From: Buddleja alternifolia
Taxonomy: Eukaryota; Streptophyta; Magnoliopsida; Lamiales; Scrophulariaceae
Direction: 5' to 3'
Assembly (NCBI GenBank): GCA_019426215.1
Contig: CM033392.1
Span: forward strand, 36,690,980-36,754,979
DNA: 64,000 bases
The stretch's first letter is position 1. Each line of letters begins with the position of its first letter. Positions 33,644 through 44,100 of this stretch are shown in pieces. Below the pieces are notes generated by a model. That model did no database searches. It saw only the letters and a list, made by a program, of their open reading frames with translations, and was not told the DNA's origin. Made by a program: the position numbers and the translations under genes.

Positions 33644-35923
33644 TCAAGATCGTGACTTGATCTTGTATCTCTTAGTCATTTCAGCACGGATTGCTTCAGT
33701 TATCTGATCTTCTAACGTCATCATCGCAGCATGATCTTTACTGATTATGTGCTTGTTTTCTTGAATTTGTCGTGCCTTAAAGGCAATGAAGTGTTTATCC
33801 TATTCCTCTGGACTGATGCCTATGTATCGTAGGCAAATTCTGAAGGTTTGGTCGAAGTCAGACATTTTTCTTTCTAAGGCTAATACTGCTGGATCAGATG
33901 GTTCTGGAATTGATGCTCTGAGAAGAGGAATGTCAAACTGTTTAAGCAGTGCTCTTGAAGGCAATGGAAGAGTTGGATAGAGCACTCTGGGAGTTTCTTT
34001 CTTATTGGACGCTTCAACCGATGTAGTTACCCAAGAGGGATAGGGATACCTTGGTTCTGTACTCAGTGTGAGAGAAGTATCAATATGTTGACGCTTGGAT
34101 GGTGGAGGAGGAACTTGATCTTTAGATGTTGACGATTTCCTCTTTTCTCCCTTTTTTTCTCCCTTATTGCCATCATCAGTCTGTATGAAATGCTGAGTAA
34201 GAAGACTGACTTGAGTAGCAATCTGAGCGACAGAGGCCTCAAGAGTGGTTAGACGCTGGTCGAAATGTTCTTTCATGACCAGGAGTTGAGCGTGATTAGC
34301 GTCTGTGAGAGAGGTCTCTAGAGCCGTGAACCGGTCTTGTAGATCATTGATTAAAGCCACATGACTTGCCTGAGTAGCTGTAGATAGTTGCTGTATTTGA
34401 GTGAGGCATTCAGTCATGGATGTTTGAGCGTCGGGAATTGCAGTGCTGACTCGAGGCTTAAAACGAGATGTGTGTTTGAGAGATTCAATAGGTACTTGAT
34501 AAGTAGGATCAAATACTGTTCCTCGAAGCTCTGGGGCACTGTTGGACTCGGTGGATGCAGTAGAGTCGGATTCAGTTGGACTGGGGGAATGAGGCGCTTG
34601 AGGTAATTCTAATAAGCGCTCAGGAGCAGGTAACGTGTCAGCTGGTGCTGCAGTAAATTCTGATTCTATACGGCTAAAGGCCGTAAACCGAAAGTCCAAG
34701 CTGGCAAACGGCTCATCTGCATATGGATACGTAGCAGTCTGTAGCAGTTCATTCAAATGGAGAGTGGGGAGATAAGTACCTTGAATGAACGTTCTGATAG
34801 GACTATCCAGGGCCCTGATATACATTGGCCCGAGGATATCCAGCACATGAGTGGGAAAGATTTTGGAGGGCGCTTGGCAGATGGAGAATAAGGCATCTGG
34901 GCAATAGTGTTGTGAGAAGCCAATTAGCCGATCTGTTGGGAGAGTCTTCGGTTTCCGAGAGTCGGGAACGTGGAGTCGGTAATACTCTTCCAAGTATGGG
35001 TAGATGGCTGAAGCAAGCGCTTGAGATCTTTCTAGCAGCGACAAAATAAAATCATAGTGACTTAAGACTTCTTGTCGAATAGACGGAAGAAGTGGATATC
35101 CTCTGAAGGGATTGATCCGAGAGCCATTCCACTGTCGCAGATTTTCTGTGAAGATTTTGTCGAATACGGAGACTGGAGGCATAATTGTCATCATGAGAGA
35201 AAAGTTGTCTTCACAGTGGCTATGGGTGAAGTTCAGACAGGACAGGGGAGAAGAACCGCTGGTGGACGCTTGATCAGCAAAGCGTAGAGAAGAGTTGGCC
35301 AGTTTGTGCAACGCTTGTCTTAAGCGGTGTTCAGGTTGATGGCGGATCAGAGGCAGCTTCAGAACGGGTCCAAGTCTATGTTGGCGCTGCGTTAGCATGT
35401 AGCGTGCAAATTTGGTCTTTTTATCATGAATCCCTATTCTGAACAGATGGGGAGTGCTAACCAAGTCTTCAAATTTATACGTGTCACCCATGTAAGATTC
35501 AGCCCATCTTATCTCAGTCATACAATACTCAGTTCCTGCATTAAGTATAACACGAAATCCTTGGTGATGAATATCACAGATGGATTCAAAACGATACCTG
35601 TCTGGTTGGTAGTTAGCGTTCCAGACGCAGTCAAAATATGCATCGGTTTCAAGTTGAATCATCTCGGTCAGTGAAGCTGGACGCTCGCCGGCATGTACTC
35701 CTTTATTCTTCCACATGAGGAGAGGATTAGCTGAGCGCTTGTTTTCCCTGCTTTTTACCAGTGTTGGGGAGTGAGAATAGCCTTCTCTGTTTAGTAGCAT
35801 TTTCGTTGGGTTGACAAGCTTATCCTGACGCTCATAGACTCTGAGAGCGAAGCCAGTGGGTTTGCTTGTCCCACAGTCCAGATAATAAGCTAAATCAACA
35901 TCAGCTCTGGGAGTCTTGCCTCC
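33644..35923 (-). CDS. Sirevirus extra ORF, copy 3, C-terminal part (second domain, coiled coil)
   Basis: The reading frame is the same as that of the N-terminal part upstream and is separated from it by a single TAA (35924-35926). The frame is open from there to TAG 33800-33802 and, past that stop, for another 50 codons to the true end TGA at 33644-33646 (..KARQIQENKHII..). Contents in order: the second domain (RWAESYMGDTYKFEDLV, FRIGIHDKKTKFARYML), the LDILGPMYIRALDSP segment matching the EAIGPLWV block of copy 1, a Pro/Ser/Thr/acid-rich linker, a clear heptad coiled coil (LINDLQDRFTALETSL..), a Lys-rich patch (KGEKKGEKRKSS), and a tail ending FRICLRYIGISPEE. No membrane segment is visible. 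This is the best preserved copy in the window. Its function is unknown; the place corresponds to the env-like ORF of Sireviruses. Confidence 0.75.
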
Positions 35924-35927
35924 TTAC
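35841..35927 (-). other. Candidate 87-nt intron covering the in-frame stop of copy 3
   Basis: On the minus strand the donor is CAGAG|GTAAGG and the acceptor GCTTCGCTCTCAG|AG. The length is a multiple of three, the stretch contains the TAA stop, and it has a CTGAT branch-site-like sequence. Removal joins ..LQAQ-R-VYERQDK in frame. The alternative is a simple nonsense mutation or stop read-through. Confidence 0.35.
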
Positions 35928-37525
35928 CTCTGTGCTTGGAGAGTCACTGAAGCCGGGATGTGTTTGGGAGTCTTCCTGAGTTCAAGGGCTGTGTAGTAAG
36001 CTTTATCAGCTGGGGTTAAGGCTGTGTTAAATAGAGTGTTGCGTACAGTCAGATCAAACTTTATGAGCTTGGCGATATCATTCTCAGCATTGATAAGACT
36101 TTCTTCATTATATCCGGTAGGTACGAAGGTTTCTGCGGGCGCTGGAGGGAAATAATCGACTGAGTGATCGATAGTCTTTAAGGGATCCAGCTTGAAGAAA
36201 TGTCGATGAATCACAACGTCGTTAGCATTGCTCTGACCTTCTGAGCGTGCCTCTATTGGACTAGGTAATGCAAGCAATGGTTGAACCCCTGGGATTTCAG
36301 GTTCATCAGGATCGAGATTTGTGGATTCGATGGCAGCTTTATGTGCGATGGCCACGATGTGGGCCATATCCACATCCAGATGGACATCAATTGGTGGTTC
36401 AAAGGATGATATCGGGACAGCAGCTATGGCTTGGTCACTTTGTGTAGCCTCAGAAGAAATGGCAGCAGTTGGACGCTTACGTCTCTTGAAGATACGCTTC
36501 ACATTTATACCTTCGGCAGGGAACGCTTGAGTCTGTGGAACTGCAGGTTCTTCAAAGTCAATATTTTTGAGAACCTTTTCCAGATCTTTCCGACTAATGA
36601 GGGGTATAGAATCCTCATCATCTTCATCGCTTTTGATAGGTTGAGCCTTGGGCTTTCGAGGAGCCCATTTCTTTGTGACAGTGGGACGCTTCACATTACG
36701 TTTGGCTTTCTCCTGATCTGGACGCTCAGCCTCCTCATCTGACGCTGCTCGGACAACTTGGCGCTCAGAGAGAGGCTTAGCAGCACCTCCAACTTTGGGT
36801 GGATTGAAGAGATTATTGATGATTCTTGGCCCATAGAACTTATGCTTGGCCACGGTGACTCCTGCTGAAGAGGTGCACTCTGCTCGAAAAATTAGATCAC
36901 TTAAAACTAGACCATAAGGTCTGTTTGAAGTGCGTAGACTGTCTCTGAACCTGCTGAATATATAGGCGCCCCAGTTGATTTTTATCTTGAGCAGGATGGC
37001 AGTCATCATCTGGAACTGGGTTGGGTTGATTTTGTCGAAGGTTCCCACTCTACATTCAATGTTTTTACTGCAGAAATCAGCCAAGACTCGATACCTGTTC
37101 ACTATATCTTTCTTCTCAAAGTACGGTTTGTATGGAACATCATCGTAAGCGCTAATCTGAGTCCAGACTTCTTGAATTTGTTCTTCAGTGGCTCCAGCAT
37201 TAGGTAGAGAGAAATTCTGGGCAATAGAGGCCGCAGAGAGAGTGAACGTCTTTGATTCCTTCTTGGAGACAGGAAACAAACAAGTGATGGAAGTCTCATC
37301 GTCAGACAGTCGAGCATTTCTCCAGAAAAATTCTAGTTCTTCAGGAAACATATACGAATATTTTGTGAGAAATTTCTGAAGCCCAGCCTCTGCTACAGAA
37401 TCCATCATTTCCGTTAAATCAATTTGGGGGTTTTCATAGAGAAACTTCCAATCAACTATAAGGCCTTCAGTGACCTTAACAACAACTTCAGTGGTTCCAG
37501 CAGTAGCTTTCTTGATTACGAATGA
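35927..37525 (-). CDS. Sirevirus extra ORF, copy 3, N-terminal part
   Basis: This is the N-terminal half of the extra ORF. VTEGLIVDWKFLYEN matches VTKCLVVDWKFLHK of the copy at 52958, and YSYMFPEELEFFWRNARLSDD then F.LS..SIAQNFSLPNAGA follow as in the others. Next come the block KFYGPRIINNLFNPPKVGGA.KP, an acidic patch (SDEDDEDS), a basic nuclear-localisation-like stretch (KRIFKRRKRP), and PPIDVHLDVDMAHIVAIAHK. The other copies start with ATG 25 codons before DW; here that codon is TCA (near 37525), so the native start is lost although the frame stays open upstream to 37627. It ends at TAA 35924-35926, after which the same frame is open again. Confidence 0.78.
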
Positions 37526-37540
37526 AAATTTTTGTTTTGA

Positions 37541-38614
37541 GAAAGAGAGAGATTTTTTTTTGCACGAATGTAATAGAGTATAAGAGTGTTTGTTTTCTGC
37601 AGAAAGTGTGTTTTTGAGATACTTCAATTTGAATGTTCTTTGTGTTTGAAGTTTGAGATGTTGACACGTGGAGAAATATAAATCTCAGCCGTTAAAATAT
37701 AACTGTGGACGTGAATTTAGATTAAATAGGCACGGTTTCTTTTAGTAACTTCCACATATACTATTTTGACGTCCGATTAAAAGTTTGAAACAGAGACTTT
37801 TGATATACTGAGAGTGATACGTGTGCCCATGAAAAGCGGATACGTTTTTTATGAAAACTGTTCGGGAACCATAATTTTGAACAACTATTCAAATACCTGC
37901 CAAAAATTTGTTAAAGCGTCCGGACCTATTCAGAATGACGCTTGAAACAATTCAGTGTTATGTTGACGCTTGAGAATCTTGAGGTTCTCTTTCAAGTAAC
38001 ATTTTGTGCTTTAGCGGTCATTGTAACATATAGAATTATTCTTTTCAGGGTGTGTATGAGGACACAGTTTCCCAGTACTTATCATTATGTCTTGGTAGTA
38101 GTGTTTTACTTTTGGTTTAAAATATTCAGCGCTGGTTGTATTCGTCTAAGATACATGGTAATTGTACTGACGCGTGTACATGTGCTGAACCATCTTTGAA
38201 AAAACGTGATGAGTACCCATGGGTTTTCTTGAGCGAAGGGTGAGGAATGTCAAGTCAGCATTAATTGCATTGATTGACTAATCCACTTTCTCGTTTTAGC
38301 GTAGGGTAATGTACGCTTGCTTTTAAAGGATCTTTTTACTAAGTGCTTTAGCCGGGAATAAAGCTAAGCGTTTAGTTTATTTTGAAAGAAGTGCAGACGC
38401 TAAGACAGATTTGTGTAATAAGCGTCAAAAGGATTTAAGTGTATGGTGCTAAGTGCGTATGACCGATGCAAGGGAAAACATTTTTGGTCATATTCACTTA
38501 AGTATAGTTAGCTCTTTTAAGGTTCCCCCTATGTAGGTTCCCCATAAATTACAGAAAATAAAGTGAATTCCCCCTAAATTTCATGCCTAACAAAAAGTAT
38601 GATGTTTCGAATGA
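37541..38614 (-). other. Pol-extra ORF spacer with two internal purine tracts
   Basis: No coding frame is supported. On the minus strand AGGGGGAA occurs at 38568-38575 and 38523-38530, just downstream of the pol end, as in the two plus-strand spacers. The rest is diverged AT-rich sequence. Confidence 0.65.
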
Positions 38615-39031
38615 TTAAGCATTTAGATCAATCATACCTAGTTCACTTCTTAAAGTGAGAAAACGTTGTTCGTTAAGCGCTTTGGTGAAGATATCTGCCA
38701 GTTGCTTTTCTGTACCAATGAAGTGCATGGAGATATCTTTCTTCTGAACGTGGTCACGTAGAAAGTGATAGCGAATGTCAATGTGTTTGGTTCTAGAGTG
38801 AAGAACTGGATTTTGAGTCATTGCTAAAGCGCTTTGATTGTCACAATGGATAGGAGTTGGATCTAGGATTATTCCATAATCTCTAAGTTGTTGCCTCATC
38901 CAAAGGATCTGTGCACAACAGCTTCCAGCGGCTACATACTCAGCTTCAGCGGTGGAAGAAGCGATGGACTGTTGCTTCTTACTATGCAATGAAATTAGTC
39001 TATCACCTAGAAATTGACATGTTCCACTAGT
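38615..39031 (-). pseudogene. pol: Sirevirus pol, C-terminal RNase H piece
   Basis: It encodes the last 125 residues or so of pol: KKQQSIASSTAEAEYVAAGS, HCDNQSALAMTQNP, RTKHIDIRYHFL, DIFTKALNEQRF and the end LGMIDLNA. It has no stop and is the cleanest RNase H of the window. Upstream it is cut at about 39031 in the coding sequence for the RKSTSGTCQFL region, where family B LTR sequence begins with a 3-4 base overlap (ACT/ACTT). Confidence 0.88.
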
Positions 39032-39409
39032 ACTTTGTCAATATCCCTTATCTTGACAGACCCATCATTGACTTTGAACCTTTTAAGAATTTCGACCTTG
39101 GAGACATATTCCATCATCGTCATTCTCGATGTCCGGTGATGTCCCATAGTCATGTGTGATTCAATGGACTTCATTCTAAGCATATAATAACAATTTAAGA
39201 ACAAATAATGCCATAATATAATTGACTTTATTCATAAGAAAAGATTGTCTCATAGAGTTTATTACACAGTAAATGGTGCCCAAAATTGGCGCGCCGGGCA
39301 TTCATTCTATCACTAATCAGTGCAGCAGAATTTCAGGAATGTCAGGAAAAAGGACTATTCACTCGCTACGTAAGAACAAAAGGACTATTCACAAATCCCA
39401 AGAAATCTC

Positions 39410-39417
39410 TATAAATA
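39410..39417 (+). promoter_or_regulatory. TATA box of duplicated A1 LTR half
   Basis: TATAAATA, the counterpart of 30136-30143. Confidence 0.55.
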
Positions 39418-40660
39418 GTACCCTTCAGCAAACCCTAAAACACACAGAAATAGGTCAAAACTCTGCTGAAATACTCTCAAGAAAAGCTTATGAACTCTAT
39501 AGCCAAAAATCCTTCAAGCTTTTCAAACATTCCAAAGACAGTCACTGATATCTCAAACCTTTTCATAGAACAACCCTACAATATTATTGAGATATCCCAA
39601 GTTGTTTGAACTTTTCAAAATCAAACAAACCTTGTGACGAAACCCTCAACCTCTTTCATCTGTGTGGGAAAGTTGTTGATATTTGCAAGCAACATTTCTG
39701 TGTGAAAGATGTTTGTTGAAGAAGATCTTGAGTGCAGCTAAAGTCTGTGTGATCAAGGAGCTCAAGATCGTCTTCATTTCATTCATCATTTATAGAAATC
39801 CTCTGTGTGCAAATTTTGATAATCATTTAGTGAATTCCCTTCGAGTGAAAAGGAGAAGAAGAACGTAGCTGGGATTACATCACCCAGTGAACCTTTCAAG
39901 TCTTGTGTCATTTATTTTTGCTGTTTTATTGCTTTACTCTATCATTTGCATTATATCTTAAAAGGCTTTAAAAACATTTAAGCGACTAATTGGCTAAAAC
40001 GAACGCTAAGCATTAAAATCATTTCCGTTGTGCTAACCCTGATTAAGCAATCTAAGCATTACCCTACTTTGGTAACTGCCCAAATCACTAAATCTAAGTT
40101 ATCTATTCTTTAGCGCTTGATCTAGTGCTTTGTTTTCAAAGCATTAAAAATCTTTAAGGTAATACGAAATTTTTGAAGTCGAAAAAGACTTCAGGGTCTA
40201 TTCAACCCCCCCCCCCCTTCTAGACCCTTTCGTATGCAACTTAGGACCACCACTTTCAATCTTTGTGTCTCTTACGTTCTCGTTTATTTACTCTCATTTA
40301 TCTCACATCATTGCATAAATTGATAAGTAAATACGTTGACGCTTAATTTTTAGCTAAAGTAACTAAGTAACAATCTGAGACGCTCAGCCTTTCGAAAGAA
40401 GACTCAAAATATTTTCGCTGTGCTAACACTGATTAAAGAGTTGAACGCTATACCTCGATCTGGTTAAGTATTCAAATCTTTAGTCTAAGTTATTTTTATA
40501 AAACTGTCTTCAAGTAGACTCTCACTTAAGCGTATAGTCCTTTAAATGTCCAAAACAATTTGAGTAATACGAAATTTTTTGAAGTTGAAGAAAACTTCAG
40601 GGTCTATTCAACCTTCTCTCTTTTTTAGACCCTTTTCGTATGCCACTTGGGACCAACAAG

Positions 40661-40672
40661 TGGTATTAGAGC
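40661..40672 (+). promoter_or_regulatory. Primer-binding site, right copy
   Basis: TGGTATTAGAGC two bases after LTR end CCAACA; this copy is still joined to the MITE-bearing leader and gag-pol. Confidence 0.88.
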
Positions 40673-40691
40673 TGTTGAACCAGAAACCTTA

Positions 40692-41104
40692 GGCTTTGTT
40701 TGTTTGTGTTTTCAAAACATTTTTTCCATTTTCATTTTCATTTGAGAATAAAAATACACACTTTATACTGTTTTTAACTCAAAATATTCTCATTTTTACG
40801 TTCCCAATAAATTTCAATCATTTCTTTAAAATTACATTTCACATCACTCATCTCACAATCTCTTTTTATCACTTTTCTCTCTCATCTCCTTTTAATTTTT
40901 TAAACCTTTCTCTCTCCTTCCCTTAAATTTTTAAATCCAACACTATTCATCTAATCATTATTTTTCAATCATCAATTTCAACTATTTTTAAAAACACAAC
41001 CAAACACACCTACTTTTTTCACACAAAAATAAAAAAACTCATTCCCCCATACATTTTAGAAAATGACGGTTGAAAATGAATTGAAAACACATCCAAACAA
41101 AGCC
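40692..41104 (+). mobile_element. Tourist-like MITE in the leader of the right Sirevirus
   Basis: 413 bp with imperfect terminal inverted repeats: left GGCTTTGTTTGTTTGTGTTT, right (reverse) GGCTTTGTTTGGATGTGTTT. It is flanked by TTA at 40689-40691 and 41105-41107. TIR start and TTA duplication fit PIF/Harbinger-derived Tourist MITEs. It has no coding capacity and is very T-rich on this strand. Confidence 0.8.
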
Positions 41105-41177
41105 TTAGCATTTCCAAGCGTAACTTCTTGTTTAGATCATTTTAAAAATCTAGTTGCTTTCATATCTTTTATCTTTC

Positions 41178-44100
41178 ATGGCATTTGCCAAAGTGCCTAA
41201 GCTGACCGAGTCAAACTATGACTCATGGAAGGTCAAGGTATTTACATATCTTTGTTCTAGTGTTGATGAAATGTGTGATATCATTTTAGATGGACCTATT
41301 CAGATCATAAAGGTCATCACCAGAGCACCTACAGCCACAGAGGCTACCCCAAATGGTTTTTTGGAAAAACCAAAGAATGAATGGTCTTCAGATGAGCGTC
41401 ACAGAGCTGATTTGGATATTGTTGGACAAAATGCTCTCTATATAGCCATTGGTGATAATAAAAATCTTTTTAACAAGGTCAAGTCATGTTCAACCACAAA
41501 GGAGATTTGGGATAAGTTGGCTATAATTTGTGGAGGTTTAGCTCAGATCAAGGGGAACAAGCTCTCCATTGTCAAAGAAAGATTCAACAATTTCAGGATG
41601 TTGCCCAATGAGAAGCTAGATTAGTTGGACATATGGTTCAGCGCTCTTATTACGAAATTGATGTCTCTAGGCATGGATTAACAGAATAGAGAGATGGTGG
41701 TTAAGATCTTCAGAAGTCTCCCGAGTAGATTTTTGATGAAAATAACTGCTATGAGGGAATCAAATATGTTGGAATTTTTAACTCCAAAAGATGGTTTTTC
41801 AGAACTTAGGGCTTTTGAGTATGAGTTAAACTCAGCCAGCGATATAGTTAGTTTAGTTATAGATTCAGGAGCACTAATAGCTTCAGTTAAGGGTAAATCG
41901 ACTAATAAGGGAAATGTACCAGAATTTATTGAGGAAGAGGAAACAATGCTATTTAACAAATTCAAAAAAATCTTGAAATATGATAGGAAAGGAAAAACTC
42001 CAACACCTCAAGGACATAATTCTTGCCAAGCGCCTCCTCCTATTCAACAACAGATTTCATCACCTTAGTATTCAGCTTCTCAGACCTCAGCACAGATTCA
42101 GTACCAAAAGCCTCATCTTTAGAATCTTTTAGCGCCAGTCGTTCCGAAACCGCATGGTAAATCTAGATTAACAAATGAACATAGGATGAAAATCACTCTT
42201 TGTTAGAATTGTAGCAAACCAGGGGACTACCAGGTAAATTGCCCTAATCCAAACGTATCTAAGCCCACAAGGCAAGATTACGTGGATAGAAACCAATTCA
42301 GGAGCAACATTCGTTAACAAGATATGCTAGTGGAATTAAAACCAATCTCCGCACCTGAAGAGTATCTGGAATCTTCAAAAGAAAGTAGTGATAATGAGCC
42401 ATCCGGTGACTCAACGCTCATCTGTCTCATGACAATAGACAGAGAAGCATCTGAAGACTCACTACTAGAGTTATCCACTGAATTATCTAATCCTTTTTCT
42501 TACGATAAATTACTTAACATGATTAATGATTATCATGGAGCTTGTGAAGGTGCTGCCAAACTATATCGAAAGCACTCTGAGGAGATTTTAACGCTTAAAA
42601 GTGAAAACATAACGCTCAAAGCAGAGTTTCAAGTTTAGCAACAATGCATTGAGAAGAACCAATCACTTGATGCCCAAATCACTCAGTTAAAAAGTGATCT
42701 TGATATGGTAGTCAAGAGAGAAGCTGAGCTGATCGTTAAACTTGCTAAATCAGAACAACTTGTCTCATCATTGTCAAAAGCGTTAAGAAATTTAGACAAT
42801 GTGACCGAAGTGACTAGACTTTTAGGTGAAAAGGCCAGTTTAGGTTGTGATAGATTTGGTAACAAATCGAAAAAAGCAAAAGTTACAAAAAACAACGAAG
42901 GAAAAGGTGTTTTATTGAAAAAGGTTCAAAAAGTCAAACGCTGAATGAACCCATGGACAATGGTAAGAGGCCAAATTAGAAAGTCAAATCTAACTCAGGC
43001 AATAATGGAAAGACAAAACTGAATGATTCACAAAGAAAGAATTATACAAATGCTTAAAAGGCTAAGGAGAAACTCTGTACATGTGAATCAAGCGCTAAGC
43101 GTCAAGCGTTCAAAGCGCACCCTGAGCCAGTGCTAAGGAAATAACAACGTTAATATCCACAAATATCAATTCTATGTTTACTATGATTTCGATTATGATT
43201 ATGATTATAATTGTGATCAAGGATATTATTATACACCTCACAAGCACACACCTAAGAATGTGAAACCCAAAAAGACAAATCCTCCCGCAATGAAGACTAG
43301 GCAAATATGGGTTTCCAAAGTTTTAATTCAGACTAACGTTACTAATGTAAAAGGATCCAAGTCACAATGGGTACCTAAAAAGAATTAGAACTGCCCTTTG
43401 AATGTATGTACCTAGAGCCAGAGCCGATACATCTGTTTGGTATATTGATAGTGGGTCTACAACACACATGTAGGCTCAAAATACCGCTTGATCATCTTTC
43501 ATAGTACTAATGGTCCTCAAGTTGTATTTGGTGACAACTCCAAGGGTAAAACCAAAGGTATAAGTATCGTGCATAGGGGGAACGTGATGATAAGTGACGT
43601 ATATTATATTGAGGGTCTTAAACATTATTTATTAAGCATAAGCCAATTTTGTGATAAAGGTTTTAAAGTTGTATTTTCAAGTGCTTATTGCTATATAAAT
43701 GATGCTAACACTATATCCACCAAATTGAAAGCTAAAAGAACAAACAATGTTTATTTGGTAGATTGGGATTCAACAATTGATAACAACCCAGCATGCTTTA
43801 TAGCAAAAAATGAATCTAAAAAGGGCTGGTTATGGCATAGAAGAATGAATCACCTTAACTTTAAAACAGTCTCTCACCTTGTAATGCAAAATCTTGTTAA
43901 GGGATTACCAAAATGACCTTTTCATAAGGATCGCTTATGTAACGCTTGTCAAATGGGCAAATAAATTAAATCATCTTTCAAGAGAAAACCTTGTCTATCT
44001 ACTTCTAGGATACTTGAACTACTTCACATTGAATTGTTTGAACGTGTTTCAAAAAATAAGTGTGAGTGGTAAAAATTATTCTTTAGTGATATTAGATGAT

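Larger units (their letters stand above)
39032..40959 (+). repeat. 1.93-kb direct duplication, right copy
   Basis: It repeats 29758-31686. Contents: the end of the family B LTR (39032-39312), target duplication copy CTAAT (39313-39317), the second half of the A1 LTR (39318-40252), the A' LTR tail (40253-40658), the PBS and the start of the MITE. Unlike the left copy, the MITE continues uninterrupted, so this copy shows the empty site of the minus-strand Sirevirus. Confidence 0.9.

Noticed and set aside
34388..36742. Plus-strand open frames of 60-100 codons
   Set aside because: They are shadows of the long minus-strand extra ORF copy 3.
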